Below, one piece after another: positions 8,950 through 18,183 of a DNA stretch of 64,000 nucleotides; position 1 is the first letter of the stretch, and every line of letters starts with the position of its first letter. Source of the stretch: Sinorhizobium arboris LMG 14919 (GTDB lineage Bacteria; Pseudomonadota; Alphaproteobacteria; Rhizobiales; Rhizobiaceae). The DNA lies in assembly GCF_000427465.1 (NCBI RefSeq), contig NZ_KE386497.1, positions 693,014-757,013 of the forward strand, given 5' to 3'. The notes beneath the pieces are model-generated. The model had not been told where the DNA came from. It saw nothing but the letters and a program-made list of their open reading frames with translations, and did no database searches. The translations under genes and the position numbers were made by a program.

Positions 8950-10188
8950 TTAGATTTCTGCGACGGCGGAGGTGATGCGCCGGATTGCCTCATCGACTGT
9001 CGCGCGCGGGCAGCCGAGATTCACGCGCATGAAGCCATGGCCTTCGATCCCGAACTTCTGTCCCTTGTCGAGCCAGACGCGGGCCTTGGTCAGCATGAAC
9101 TTGTTGAGCGCTTCGGCATCCATGCCGAGAGCGCGGCAGTCCATCCATGCGAGATAGAGGGAGTCCGTCGGCAGGACCTTCAGGCGCGGATCGGCTTCGT
9201 TGACCGTCCTGGCAAAATGCGCGTGATTTGCCCTGAGATAATCGAGCATCTCCTCGAGCCACGGCTCGCCATGCGCATATGCCGCTTCTGCCGCGACCAT
9301 CCCCAGCACGTTGACCAGTTCGAAGACGTTGCGCTCATACTGGCGGCGCAACTCCTCCCTGAGCTTCTTGTTCGGCACGAAGACATTGGCGCTCTGCAGA
9401 CCGGGCAAATTGAAGGTCTTGCTAGGCGCGGTGCAGGTGATGCTGTTCTGAGCGAATTCTTCGCCGAGCGACGCGAAGGGGATGTGCTTCTTCTGCGGAT
9501 TGAGGATCAGATCCTCGTGGATCTCGTCGGAAATCACGAGCACGCCGTGGCGGGCGCAGATTTCGCCCATTGTCCGCAACTCGTCCTCCGACCAGACATT
9601 GCCGGTCGGATTATGCGGGTGGCTGAGGATAAAGATCTTCGTGTTGGGACGAATGGCCTCCTCAAAGGCCTTCTCGTTGAACAGGTAACCGTCGCCTGTG
9701 AATTCCAGAGGCGCGCAGGCGAGGTGCCGGCCGTTCAGCAGCACGTCGTTGTGGAAATGTGCATAGACCGGCGGCTGGATCAGGACGCTGTCACCCGGCG
9801 CGGAAAAAGCCTGCACCGCCGTCTTCAGCGTCGTGATGATGCCCGAGGTCTGGAGGATCCACTCCTTGGCAACGTCCCAGCCGAAACGCCGCTGCTGCCA
9901 GCCGACGACAGCATCGAGGTAGGATGATGTTGCGCCGCCCGGATAACCGAACACACCGTGATCTACGGCCTCGTGAAGCGCATCGATGACGGCTTGCGGC
10001 GCCTTGAAGTCGGTATCGGCGACCCACATCGGCAAGGGATCGGCGGCTGCTTCGTCGGGCGACAGCAGTTTTTCGGCATAGGCCCACTTCATCGAATTGC
10101 TGTTCTTGCGGTCGATGACCTCGTCGAAGATCGAAGAGTCCGGGGCATCGTCGGCTTGCCGATGGTGGGCAGTTGCGAGCTTCGTCAC
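8950..10188 (-). CDS. patB: PatB/MalY-type PLP C-S lyase (cystathionine beta-lyase family)
   Basis: A 412-aa fold-type I PLP enzyme. It shows PMWVADTDFKAP, the asparagine of HPHNPTGNVW (about N193), the PLP-ring aspartate in ISDEIHEDL (about D221) and the Schiff-base lysine in TAPSKTFNLPG (about K257). PatB/MalY enzymes cleave cystathionine, cystine or related beta-substituted amino acids to pyruvate, ammonia and a thiol. It heads the operon patB-ridA-aapJQMP, divergent from a MetR-like regulator. Known rhizobial aap operons are preceded by metC, so a C-S lyase beside this transporter is a recurring theme. Confidence 0.88.
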   Translation of the reverse strand: MTKLATAHHRQADDAPDSSIFDEVIDRKNSNSMKWAYAEKLLSPDEAAADPLPMWVADTDFKAPQAVIDALHEAVDHGVFGYPGGATSSYLDAVVGWQQRRFGWDVAKEWILQTSGIITTLKTAVQAFSAPGDSVLIQPPVYAHFHNDVLLNGRHLACAPLEFTGDGYLFNEKAFEEAIRPNTKIFILSHPHNPTGNVWSEDELRTMGEICARHGVLVISDEIHEDLILNPQKKHIPFASLGEEFAQNSITCTAPSKTFNLPGLQSANVFVPNKKLREELRRQYERNVFELVNVLGMVAAEAAYAHGEPWLEEMLDYLRANHAHFARTVNEADPRLKVLPTDSLYLAWMDCRALGMDAEALNKFMLTKARVWLDKGQKFGIEGHGFMRVNLGCPRATVDEAIRRITSAVAEI

Positions 10189-10278
10189 TGCGATATCCTT
10201 TCGTCCGTCCAGGCTCTCCAGCCTGCTTGTTGACGAAAAGCTTAGCGGCGCTGCATTATGAGCGGAAATGGTATGTTT

Positions 10279-10292
10279 TCATCCATTCATGA
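10279..10292. promoter_or_regulatory. Candidate MetR-like operator in the divergent promoter
   Basis: The palindrome TCATCCATTCATGA (TCAT-N6-ATGA) ends 12 bp before the regulator's ATG, in the 116-bp divergent region between patB and the LysR gene. The same TCAT-N6-ATGAG arrangement with 12-bp spacing to TCATAATG recurs at 3823-3836. LysR proteins normally bind such sites next to their own promoter. Confidence 0.55.
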
Positions 10293-10304
10293 GGCTGGGT
10301 CATA

Positions 10305-11204
10305 ATGATCGATCGACAACATCTGGCAATTCTGCGGGAGGTCAGCCGTCGCGGCAGCGTCACGGCCGCCGCCGAGAAACTGAACGTCACGCAATCGGCG
10401 CTCAGCCATACCGTTGCGAAGTTTGAAGAACGGCACGGGATCAAGATCTGGATGAAAACCGGCCGCGGCCTGCGCCTGACGCAGACCGGCGAGTATCTGC
10501 TTAGCGTTGCCGAGCGGGTCCTGCCGCAGATGGAGCACGCGGAGCGGGTGCTGAACGACTTCGCTGTCGGCCGGCGGGGAGCGCTGCGCGTCGGCATGGA
10601 ATGCCATCCCTGCCAACGCTGGCTGTCGCGCATTGCTACACCCTATTTGACCCGTTGGCCGGATGTCGACTTCGACGTTCGGACAGCCTTTCGCTTCGAT
10701 GGTGTCGAAGCGCTTCTGGGCTATGAGATCGACCTCCTCATCACCCCGGATCCAGTGGAAGCGACGGACCTCATCTTCACGCCGGTCTTCGACTACGAGC
10801 TTGTCCTGATGGTGCATGAGTCGCATCCCCTCGCCAGTCGAGCGAGCGTGCAGCCTCAGGATCTCATCGACGAGGAACTGATCACCGTGCCGGTCACTCT
10901 GGAACGCCTGGACATCTACACACAGTTTCTCGTCCCCGCACATTGTCGGCCACGCCAGCATCGCACCGCCGAAACCATCGACCTCATGCTGCAACTCGTT
11001 TGCGCGGGCAGGGGCGTGACGGTGCTCCCGGACTGGCTGCTCAATGAGGATGCCGCCGGTTTGCCAATCCGGGCCCTGCGGCTCGGCGAGGCCGGCATTG
11101 AGAAGAGCATCAATCTCGGCGTGCGACGAGGCGAGGAGGCGATCTCCTACATCGACGGCTTTCTGAAGCTCGCGAGCGAGATGGGACGTTCGCCGCTGCC
11201 CTGA
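10305..11204 (+). CDS. LysR-family regulator, MetR-like
   Basis: A 299-aa LysR protein with an N-terminal winged helix (residues 1-60: TAAAEKLNVTQSALSHTV) and a periplasmic-binding-like effector domain. Its effector domain shares distinctive segments with E. coli MetR: GMECHPCQRWL (IECHSCIQWL in MetR), FTPVFDYELVLMVHESHPLA, and a TVLPDWLL segment near the C-terminus. MetR responds to homocysteine and controls methionine genes. Here the gene is divergent from patB-ridA-aapJQMP, which points to sulfur amino-acid control of that operon and, through the shared palindrome, possibly of the LarC operon. Confidence 0.85.
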   Translation: MIDRQHLAILREVSRRGSVTAAAEKLNVTQSALSHTVAKFEERHGIKIWMKTGRGLRLTQTGEYLLSVAERVLPQMEHAERVLNDFAVGRRGALRVGMECHPCQRWLSRIATPYLTRWPDVDFDVRTAFRFDGVEALLGYEIDLLITPDPVEATDLIFTPVFDYELVLMVHESHPLASRASVQPQDLIDEELITVPVTLERLDIYTQFLVPAHCRPRQHRTAETIDLMLQLVCAGRGVTVLPDWLLNEDAAGLPIRALRLGEAGIEKSINLGVRRGEEAISYIDGFLKLASEMGRSPLP

Positions 11205-11212
11205 TGGCAAAG

Positions 11213-12085
11213 CTAGTCTGCGAGCGTGGCCCTGAGCCCCCAGGCAAATCCCGGCCTCACGGAGCTGATGTGATCCTTTCCAGGGATCACGGTCGAGACG
11301 ATTTCGAGACCCTTGTACCGACGTGAGCGAAGCCGCTCCTCAAACTTCTGCATGCCGGCAATCATGTCGCGGGTTTTTCCCTTGCGTGCAGGGTCGTAGC
11401 GGGATGTCTCAAGGCCGCCGGCGTAGAGGAGTACCGTCGCATTAAGCTGGCGTTGGCGCTGAGCGATACCTGCTTCGAGGCCGAAAATCGCCTCGTCGCC
11501 AAACCAGAAGGAGGGGCTGCCGAGAATGTAGGTCTGAAAGAGGGACGGCTCTGTGAAAAGAATGTGAGCGCCCAACAGTCCTCCATAAGAATGGCCCCAG
11601 AAGATGCGCTTGTCGGGCGCGATGCGGTAATGCTCCTCGACATAGCGGATGACAACACCCCGCACATATCGCTGATAGCCAGCAGCCCCTCCATACACCT
11701 TGCCGCTCCCGGAAAGAGGCGAGGGCGTGTAATCCCGCTGCCGGCTGTCCTCTAAGTTTTCACCGAGTGCGTAGGAGAGACCCACGACGACCACTGGGCC
11801 GATGGCCTTGTTCTCTTGTAGCATTCGGGCGTCGCAGCTCAGCTTCGGAAAAGCACGGCCGCCATCGGCGATTATTATGAGCGGATAGCTCGTTAGAGTA
11901 TCCACCGAGTAGCCAGCTGGCAGGCTGACATAGATCTCATATCGCCTGCCCGATACCGGATCGGGCAACTCTATGGTCATGCGCTTGTCTTGCGAGCAAG
12001 CGGATCTGGCCTCAGTCCGCGACGAGAGCATTAGGAAAGAAGCGGCCATCAAGATGGTTACGCCAACTCGGGCAATGCGCAGCAT
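11213..12085 (-). CDS. Exported alpha/beta-hydrolase (esterase D / IroE-like)
   Basis: The ATG at 12085 (MLRIARVG) gives a 290-aa protein with a hydrophobic signal sequence (ILMAASFLMLSS). It has the nucleophile elbow GHSYGG, a DGGR-type oxyanion segment (LIIIADGGRAF) and a late histidine (PGKDHISSV), as in putative esterase-family hydrolases that include the siderophore esterases Fes and IroE. The frame open to 12202 lacks a ribosome site. It is likely periplasmic; the substrate is not evident. It is the last gene of a same-strand run from about 16.4 kb. Confidence 0.75.
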   Translation of the reverse strand: MLRIARVGVTILMAASFLMLSSRTEARSACSQDKRMTIELPDPVSGRRYEIYVSLPAGYSVDTLTSYPLIIIADGGRAFPKLSCDARMLQENKAIGPVVVVGLSYALGENLEDSRQRDYTPSPLSGSGKVYGGAAGYQRYVRGVVIRYVEEHYRIAPDKRIFWGHSYGGLLGAHILFTEPSLFQTYILGSPSFWFGDEAIFGLEAGIAQRQRQLNATVLLYAGGLETSRYDPARKGKTRDMIAGMQKFEERLRSRRYKGLEIVSTVIPGKDHISSVRPGFAWGLRATLAD

Positions 12086-12263
12086 GCGTGAGCAACCTCG
12101 CTTCGATGAGTATTGAGTTTTCAGAAAGTCAGACGGCTGGTGCGCCATATCGGTGGAGACAGCAGGTCCGAAGACCTTCCAGCACCTTCGAAATGCGTCC
12201 ACGGTGGCTCGAACAAACTATCCGTAAGCGCCCGCAGATGACCGGCTATCTGGCCGCTTCTCC

Positions 12264-13490
12264 TCATGCGGTTCTCGGCAAAGTGGCTGCCCGCCACACA
12301 AGGGGAACGAGGATGAAAGCCGCGGCCGGGAGCACAAGCCAGTTGACCGTCGTCCACCCGGAACCGTGCAATAGCGATCCGGCGAAGAAGGATGCGCAGG
12401 CAACCGTGCCAAAGACCAGGAAGTCGTTCGCGCCCTGAGCCTTGCTGCGCTCGGCCGGCGAGTGGCAGTCTGCGACCATCGCGGTTGCGCCGATGAAGCC
12501 GAAATTCCAGCCGACGCCCAAGAGGATCAGCGCGCCCCAGAAATGCGCGAAATCCAGACCGCCGAGCGCGATCAGCGCCGATGCCCCGATCAGAATAAGG
12601 CCTACCGCGGCAACCCGCTCCTTGCCGAAGCGCGCCATCAGCCGACCGGTCATAAAGCTCGGCCCGAACATGGACAGCACGTGCCACTGGATTCCGAGCG
12701 CGGCCGAGTCGACCGAATGGCCATGTCCGACCATCGGTGCGGCCGTCATGACGAAGGTCATGAGCCCGTAGGAGACGACGCCGGTAGCGACCGCCAGGAG
12801 GTAACGGGGCGAGCGAAGAATTTCCCAAAGCGTCCGCCCGCCGGCGATCTCCGAATGACTGTTTGCAGAAGGCCGCGGTCGGCGCAGGCAGAGCAGGATC
12901 GGGATCGCGAGCGCGGCAAGAGCTGCCTGGCTTAAGAAACTCCCTGCGAAGGCGTGTGCGGGGAGTGCCTCGCGCGTCCAGATGACCAGTTGCGGGCCGA
13001 TGATCGCCGCGATAAGGCCGCCCACCATCACGCGGGAAATAGCTCGGTCGCGGTCAGCTCCTTCAAGGCCGTCCGTCACGGCGAAACGGTAGCTCTGTAC
13101 GTAAGCCGTGTAGAAGCCCGCAAGGAAGGTGCCGATACAGAAGACGAGGAAGCTCGCCTGGACTATTCCCGTGGTTGCGATGAGCCCGGCGGCGACGCCG
13201 AGCGTGGCACCCACGACATAGCCGGTCCGACGGACGAAGCGGCGCATCATGGCCGCAGCAGGCAGGGTGCCCACCGCAAGTCCGAGGTTCAGCAGGCTGA
13301 CCGGCAAGGTGGCGGCTTGAGGATCGGACGCCAGTTGTTGACCGACGAGCCCGCCCAGCGAGATGATGATCGGCGAGTTTGCTCCACCGAGAGACTGGGC
13401 TGCCGTCAACACCCAAACATTCCTCGCGGCGATTTCATGCGATTCCGGCACAACTGTCCCGTTGCGGAGCGTCGGGTCGACAATCCCCAT
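12264..13490 (-). CDS. MFS transporter
   Basis: A 408-aa integral membrane protein with about twelve hydrophobic segments. It has an MFS-type cytosolic loop after helix 2 (MMRRFVRRTGYVVGA) and the pseudo-repeat in the second half (GRLMARFGKERVAAVGL). It belongs to the large drug/metabolite group; the direction and substrate cannot be read. It sits downstream of the cupin/alcohol-dehydrogenase/amine-oxidase genes and may export or import the compound they act on. Confidence 0.85.
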   Translation of the reverse strand: MGIVDPTLRNGTVVPESHEIAARNVWVLTAAQSLGGANSPIIISLGGLVGQQLASDPQAATLPVSLLNLGLAVGTLPAAAMMRRFVRRTGYVVGATLGVAAGLIATTGIVQASFLVFCIGTFLAGFYTAYVQSYRFAVTDGLEGADRDRAISRVMVGGLIAAIIGPQLVIWTREALPAHAFAGSFLSQAALAALAIPILLCLRRPRPSANSHSEIAGGRTLWEILRSPRYLLAVATGVVSYGLMTFVMTAAPMVGHGHSVDSAALGIQWHVLSMFGPSFMTGRLMARFGKERVAAVGLILIGASALIALGGLDFAHFWGALILLGVGWNFGFIGATAMVADCHSPAERSKAQGANDFLVFGTVACASFFAGSLLHGSGWTTVNWLVLPAAAFILVPLVWRAATLPRTA

Positions 13491-13530
13491 AATTCGAGCG
13501 TCCTTTCACCTTCCTGGAAATGCAAGTGGA

Positions 13531-14211
13531 TCAGGCTGGCATCTGCAGCACGTCGGGGTGCTGGAGCGGCGCATCCTTGATCCAGATCTCGGCACCCGCC
13601 GGCCCTGTCACCGCCTCGAACCGCTCCCGTTGAGGCAATCGAAGCCAGCTCTGGGGCTCCAATGTCTCGCCCCGAACCGTCAGATTGCCGGCAAGGACGA
13701 GAATCTCCAGGCCGCGCGGGTTTCCCACAGTGACAGTGGAACCCGGGCGCCAGCTTTCGATCGAAACGCGTTCCTGTCCGTCGTCGAACAAAATACGCGC
13801 GGCTTCGACCCCTTCACGCAGTGCAGCGGCCTCACCCTCGCCGGGCTGGCGGACGATTTGCGTTTCGTCACCCTCGCGAAACTGCCAGAGACGCACGAAG
13901 ATCGTGCAGCCGTCTTTCGACGCGGGAACATGCGAGGTGCCGGGTGGATTGCGAAAATAGGTCCCTGCTGGATAGTCGCCGTGCTCGTCCTGGAAGGTGC
14001 CTTCGAGTACGAGAACTTCCTCGCCGCCGGAATGGACATGGCGGGGGAAGGCACTTCCGGGCGCGTAGCGCACGATCGAGGTGGCGCGCGCCACTTCGCC
14101 GCCGATGCGGTAGAGCATCCGGCGATCAACGCCGGCCGACGGGCTCGGAATCCAGTCGAGTTTTGCCGAGTGAACGATCACGGGTTTGGTCAGGTCTTCA
14201 TTGATACGCAT
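13531..14211 (-). CDS. ChrR-like double-cupin protein
   Basis: A 226-aa protein with two cupin units. The first has the metal motif region RHVHSGGEEVLVLEGTFQDEHGDYPAG followed by PGTSHVP; the second (LEILVLAGNLTVRG) lacks the histidines. This is the ChrR-type anti-ECF cupin arrangement without the N-terminal sigma-binding zinc domain, so it is probably a metal-dependent dioxygenase-like or quercetinase-like protein and not an anti-sigma factor. Its start overlaps the 3' end of the upstream alcohol dehydrogenase gene by 14 bp. Confidence 0.75.
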   Translation of the reverse strand: MRINEDLTKPVIVHSAKLDWIPSPSAGVDRRMLYRIGGEVARATSIVRYAPGSAFPRHVHSGGEEVLVLEGTFQDEHGDYPAGTYFRNPPGTSHVPASKDGCTIFVRLWQFREGDETQIVRQPGEGEAAALREGVEAARILFDDGQERVSIESWRPGSTVTVGNPRGLEILVLAGNLTVRGETLEPQSWLRLPQRERFEAVTGPAGAEIWIKDAPLQHPDVLQMPA

Positions 14212-15238
14212 TGGTCTGGTCTCCCATCGTCAGCACGACCCGGAAGTTCGCCTCGCCGGATCTCATCTTTTGAACAGCTTCCTGGGCGCGTTCCAGCGGC
14301 ATGGTTTCGATCCGCGGCCGCACGCCCGTGAGCACGCTGAAGTCCAACGTCTTCTCGTTCTCGAACGGAGAGCCGGTGATCGAGCCGATCACAGCGCGTT
14401 CGGCCCCCACTAGGTAGCCGGTCGATACCGGCAGCGGATCCTTGCCGACGCCGAGCACGATCAGTCGACCTCCCGGCGCAAGCGCGGGCATCAGAGCGGT
14501 GACGGCCATCGGATTGGCGGTCGTGGTCAGGATCGCTTTAGCGCCGCCCATCGCGTTGATTGCATCCGCTGGGTTTTCCCTGATCGTGTCGATGTAGCGA
14601 TGCGCTCCGAGCCTTGTCGCTTCCTCGGCGATGTCCTCACCACGGCCGACCGCCACGACACGAAATCCCATCTTGCGGGCATATTGCAGGGCCATATGGC
14701 CGAGGCCGCCAATGCCGAGAATGGCGACCGTGTCGCCTGCCTCGGCGCCCGACTTCTTCAGCGCATTGAATGTGGCAATGCCGGCGCAGAGGATCGGTGC
14801 GGCCTCCGCGGACGAGAGTTCGTCCGGAATGGAGACGAGGCCGGTGGCGCGCGCGATCATCATCTCGGCATAGCCGCCGTCGCAGGAGGATCCGACAACC
14901 GGCTGATTGCGGCAGAGATTGAAACGGCCGCGGCGGCATTCGCTGCATTCGTTGCAGTGGCCTCCGAGACGGCCGACGCCGACGCGCTGTCCGATCTTCC
15001 AGGTCGACGGCGCGTTTGCACCAACGGCAACCACGCGGCCGACCACTTCGTGGCCGGGAACGCGCGGCGGCTGCAGCGTCGGATCGGCCCTATCTATGTC
15101 ACTCGCATCCGCGCCACAGATGCCGCAGGCCTCGATGGCAATCAGCACTTCACCCGCGTTTGGTTCAGGCGTTTGCCGCTCAACCAGCTCAAGGTTGCCC
15201 GCCGTCGTCACCTGCATGGCTCGATAGGTGGTCTTCAT
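14198..15238 (-). CDS. Zinc-dependent alcohol dehydrogenase
   Basis: A 346-aa medium-chain dehydrogenase/reductase. It shows the catalytic zinc segment CGICGADASD with GHEVVGRV, the structural zinc loop CNECSECRRGRFNLC, and a Rossmann motif GIGGLGHMALQ. It oxidises an alcohol or reduces an aldehyde with NAD(P). It is placed between an amine oxidase (which would yield an aldehyde) and a cupin, giving a plausible amine to aldehyde to alcohol/acid path; that path is inferred. Confidence 0.9.
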   Translation of the reverse strand: MKTTYRAMQVTTAGNLELVERQTPEPNAGEVLIAIEACGICGADASDIDRADPTLQPPRVPGHEVVGRVVAVGANAPSTWKIGQRVGVGRLGGHCNECSECRRGRFNLCRNQPVVGSSCDGGYAEMMIARATGLVSIPDELSSAEAAPILCAGIATFNALKKSGAEAGDTVAILGIGGLGHMALQYARKMGFRVVAVGRGEDIAEEATRLGAHRYIDTIRENPADAINAMGGAKAILTTTANPMAVTALMPALAPGGRLIVLGVGKDPLPVSTGYLVGAERAVIGSITGSPFENEKTLDFSVLTGVRPRIETMPLERAQEAVQKMRSGEANFRVVLTMGDQTNAYQ

Positions 15239-15251
15239 GATGCTTCAATCC

Positions 15252-16406
15252 CTATGTCCGGGTGTCTTCGGATCGGGCGGCGAACGGGCGCCCTTCGGAC
15301 CTGTTCAGCTTGCTGATGATTTCGTTCGCGGTTCGGGTGGCAGCTTCGACTGCGCCGGCCAGATAGCCGGGTTCACTGAGGCTGGTTTCGCTGCCCGCCA
15401 ATGAAATGTAGTCCCGCCATTTTCCATTGACCCATGGCCGTGAGTCGGGACTTATATGGCCACCCGCTTGCCTGTCATCGGCCGTCGCGGTCATCGGGTC
15501 GTCCGACCAGTCCTTGAACAACGTCGCCCGCAGTGTAGCGGCCTCTGGCCCGAACAAATGAGCGAGCTGTTGAACCGTAGCCGACACGATCGCATCGCGT
15601 CCAGCGGCTGCGCGCCCATCGGCCGGAATGCCGATGAAGCCAAACAGGGCGGCTCGGCCGGAGGCGGTTGTCGCATCGTGGATCTCGACCAACGGCCCCA
15701 CCATGCTTTGCGCCGTGCCCGAAAGGCCGGCGTCGCGCCAGAACGGGCGATCGTAGAGCGCGAAGAACTTTGCATGTGGCGCCATCCAGGTCGGGGTCCG
15801 CCGCCATCGCTCGGATGTCGCGAAGTCGAGCGCGGGCGAAAACAAGACTTTTGCCTCGAGCAGACGCGGCGGCAGTGCGAACAGAACATGCGACGCCCGG
15901 TGCTTATGGGATGTTCCGCTCGCGTCGACGTACCGCACAACGACGTCTTGGCCCTCGAGCGAGAAATGCGTCACCCGCGCACTGAGTTGAATGCTTTGTG
16001 CGGGCAGGCTGTCGGCAAGCGCCGTTATGATCGCACTCGTGCCACCGACGAGCCGCATTGACTGTGGTTCCTGTCGCATCCCGCGATAGCGCTGAGGAGC
16101 TTCGCGGGACATCCGATGAATGATCACGTCGCCGTCGCCGTTCTGCTCGAAGTAGTGAAGCCCGAGATGATGGACGAAGTCGCTGAGCGCTGGCTGCATG
16201 TCGGGCCAGAACCACGACGCACCAAGATCGAAGCCGTCACCCGATGGTTCACCGGTGGCGTCGACCGACAGAATTCGGCCGCCCAGGCGTTCGCGGGCCT
16301 CAAGAAGCTTGAATTCGACACCGGCTCGATGGAGGAGACGAGCGGCGGTCAGGCCAGCTAGCCCGCCGCCAACGATCAGAATGGTTTGTGACGCGGATGT
16401 GCTCAT
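15252..16406 (-). CDS. FAD-dependent amine oxidase (MAO family)
   Basis: A 384-aa flavoprotein with the N-terminal dinucleotide motif GGGLAGLTAARLLHRAG, ERLGGRI, and the C-terminal FAD-covering motif (LAGAVEAATRTANEII, from the ETSLSEPGYLAGAVE segment). It would oxidise a primary or secondary amine to an imine/aldehyde with H2O2. It is 14 bp upstream of the alcohol dehydrogenase. The family also includes phytoene-desaturase-like enzymes, but length and motifs favour monoamine oxidase. Confidence 0.85.
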   Translation of the reverse strand: MSTSASQTILIVGGGLAGLTAARLLHRAGVEFKLLEARERLGGRILSVDATGEPSGDGFDLGASWFWPDMQPALSDFVHHLGLHYFEQNGDGDVIIHRMSREAPQRYRGMRQEPQSMRLVGGTSAIITALADSLPAQSIQLSARVTHFSLEGQDVVVRYVDASGTSHKHRASHVLFALPPRLLEAKVLFSPALDFATSERWRRTPTWMAPHAKFFALYDRPFWRDAGLSGTAQSMVGPLVEIHDATTASGRAALFGFIGIPADGRAAAGRDAIVSATVQQLAHLFGPEAATLRATLFKDWSDDPMTATADDRQAGGHISPDSRPWVNGKWRDYISLAGSETSLSEPGYLAGAVEAATRTANEIISKLNRSEGRPFAARSEDTRT

Positions 16407-16448
16407 CGTGAAGACCAGGGACCGGCGGTCCGGTCCTTCCCCTGTAGC

Positions 16449-16730
16449 TTAGGCCACGGCGTAGATGCGGATTTCCGGTGCAACTGCCAAAAGCGGCTTG
16501 AGCCCGGCCAAAACATTCTCGGTGAACAGCGCGCTCTCGAGATAGGCTTTTGCGTCCTCGACGCTGTTGAAGCCGTGGAGCACCTGGACGTCATCGTCCC
16601 GCACGAGAAGCTCCTTGGATATTGCGCCGGCGATCTGGGAGAGGAACGGCTGCTTGTACTTTTGATAGACGCCTACCGCAGCACGGCGGTTTTCGGGGGC
16701 AATCTGCAGCGTGATTTCCAGATAGGCCAT
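16449..16730 (-). CDS. Small dimeric alpha/beta-barrel (ABM-like) protein
   Basis: A 93-aa protein whose beta-alpha-beta-beta pattern (YLEITLQIAPEN, LLVRDDDVQVLHGF, VEDAKAYLES) suggests a ferredoxin-like antibiotic-biosynthesis-monooxygenase/Dabb-type dimer. There is no catalytic signature. It lies 43 bp upstream of the amine oxidase on the same strand and is likely co-transcribed. Confidence 0.6.
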   Translation of the reverse strand: MAYLEITLQIAPENRRAAVGVYQKYKQPFLSQIAGAISKELLVRDDDVQVLHGFNSVEDAKAYLESALFTENVLAGLKPLLAVAPEIRIYAVA

Positions 16731-16949
16731 GATCGTCCTCTTGAGCGTAGCTTCGTGTTCGATGCGCCGGATTGCCGGCGGATCATCCCTAACGAGCGCG
16801 TCCGGGATGGTTATCGAAGCGCCAGTTACGGTGATTGAGTGCCGCTTGAGGGACGTTCTGACAAATGAGAGTTTCTTGGGTGCGGCGAAGAAAGTCTTTG
16901 CCGTCCTGGCCTATGTCGCCTGCTGCATGGCAGAATCGCTCGAGCCCTG

Positions 16950-17867
16950 TCAGGCTTGGAGCGCCTCTTCCATCAGCCAATCCCGGAAGGTCCGAAGCTT
17001 GGGAAGCGACGAATATTCTTCCCGATAGACCACATAATAAGCCAGTCGCGACGAGACCTGAATCTCGGGAAAGAGCCGCTGCAGCCGACCCGCCGCCAGA
17101 TCGTCGTGCGCCAGGATGCTGCGGGCCAGCGCCACGCCGCGCCCTTCGATCGCGGCCTGGAGCACCGCCGCCGAATTGTCGATTCTCATGCCCCTTTGTG
17201 CCTGGCCCTCGCGCACCCCGGCTGCGCGCAGCCACATGTCCCAGGTGATGAAACCAATTGCTGGATCGACGGAGAGGTCGTGGATGAGTGTGGTCCGCGT
17301 CAGATCGGCCGGTTCGGCAAAACTGCTCGAATCGGTGAAACTGGGGGAGCAGACCGGGAAGATCTCCTCTTCCATCAGTTTTTCCGAAACAAGGCCCGGC
17401 CAGGTGCCGTCGCCATACCGCACGCCGACATCGATGCCATGGGCCTTGTAGTCGACGAGCCTCAAACTCGTCTCGAGCCGAATGTCGGTGTCCGGACATC
17501 TGGTTTGAAAGCGATCGATGCGCGGTAGCAGCCATTTGGCGGCGAAAGCGGGGCTGACGGTCACGTTGAGGATGCCGCCGGTCGCGGACTCGCGAAGCCG
17601 ATCCAGGCCCATGCCCAGCCGGTCCAAGCCTGCACGGATGTCCGGCAACGCGCGCTCCGCGTTTTCCGTCAGGGTGAGGCGGGCTTTGCCGGTGGTGCTG
17701 CGATTAAACAGCGGCATGCCCAGCCATTCTTCAAGTCCACGCACCATCTGCCCTACGGCAGCGGCGGTGACATTGAGCTCTTCGCCTGCGCCCGAAAAAC
17801 TCCCGTGGCGCGCACTCGCTTCAAAAGCACGAAGGGCGTTGAGATAGACTGGCGATTTTCTATTCAA
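16950..17867 (-). CDS. LysR-family regulator, GcvA-like
   Basis: A 305-aa regulator starting with PVYLNALRAFEASARHGSFSGAGEELNVT, the pattern of the GcvA/AmpR-like LysR subgroup, followed by the substrate-binding fold (LNVTVSPAFAAKWLLPRI, DVGVRYGDGTWPG). It is the first gene of the minus-strand run toward the amine oxidase/alcohol dehydrogenase genes, which it may regulate. The gap of 219 bp to the next gene leaves room for an internal promoter. Confidence 0.88.
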   Translation of the reverse strand: MNRKSPVYLNALRAFEASARHGSFSGAGEELNVTAAAVGQMVRGLEEWLGMPLFNRSTTGKARLTLTENAERALPDIRAGLDRLGMGLDRLRESATGGILNVTVSPAFAAKWLLPRIDRFQTRCPDTDIRLETSLRLVDYKAHGIDVGVRYGDGTWPGLVSEKLMEEEIFPVCSPSFTDSSSFAEPADLTRTTLIHDLSVDPAIGFITWDMWLRAAGVREGQAQRGMRIDNSAAVLQAAIEGRGVALARSILAHDDLAAGRLQRLFPEIQVSSRLAYYVVYREEYSSLPKLRTFRDWLMEEALQA

Positions 17868-18183
17868 GGCAGCATTCTCTTACGGGAAGCGAGGAGGATG
17901 GAGTGCAACAACACTAAATAAGCTACCCGCTTCTTGTCATCCAGCAGATTGGTCCGGAGAGCACGAGATATGTATCCAAAGGGCTCTTAGCGTCGGCGGT
18001 GGTTAAACGAGACACTTGTCTCGCGGGCTTCGGCTTGGACTTGGACGCTGGCTCCCTCGCACGCATCGAGCCGTTCCCAATGATGAGGCAGATCAGGCGA
18101 CAGGAAGCGGTGGACCTGAAGCGCGTCGCCATCGTCAGCATCGATGTTCATGTTGCCAGCACACGATCAGCTTCCATGTCGGT
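17868..18183. other. Intergenic region, no gene seen
   Basis: I find no convincing coding sequence. The open frames here have no ribosome site or family signature. The left edge should contain the LysR promoter. Confidence 0.6.

Noticed and set aside
10287..11210. 307-aa minus-strand ORF opposite the MetR-like gene
   Set aside because: The plus strand encodes an unmistakable LysR protein; the minus frame has no motif.
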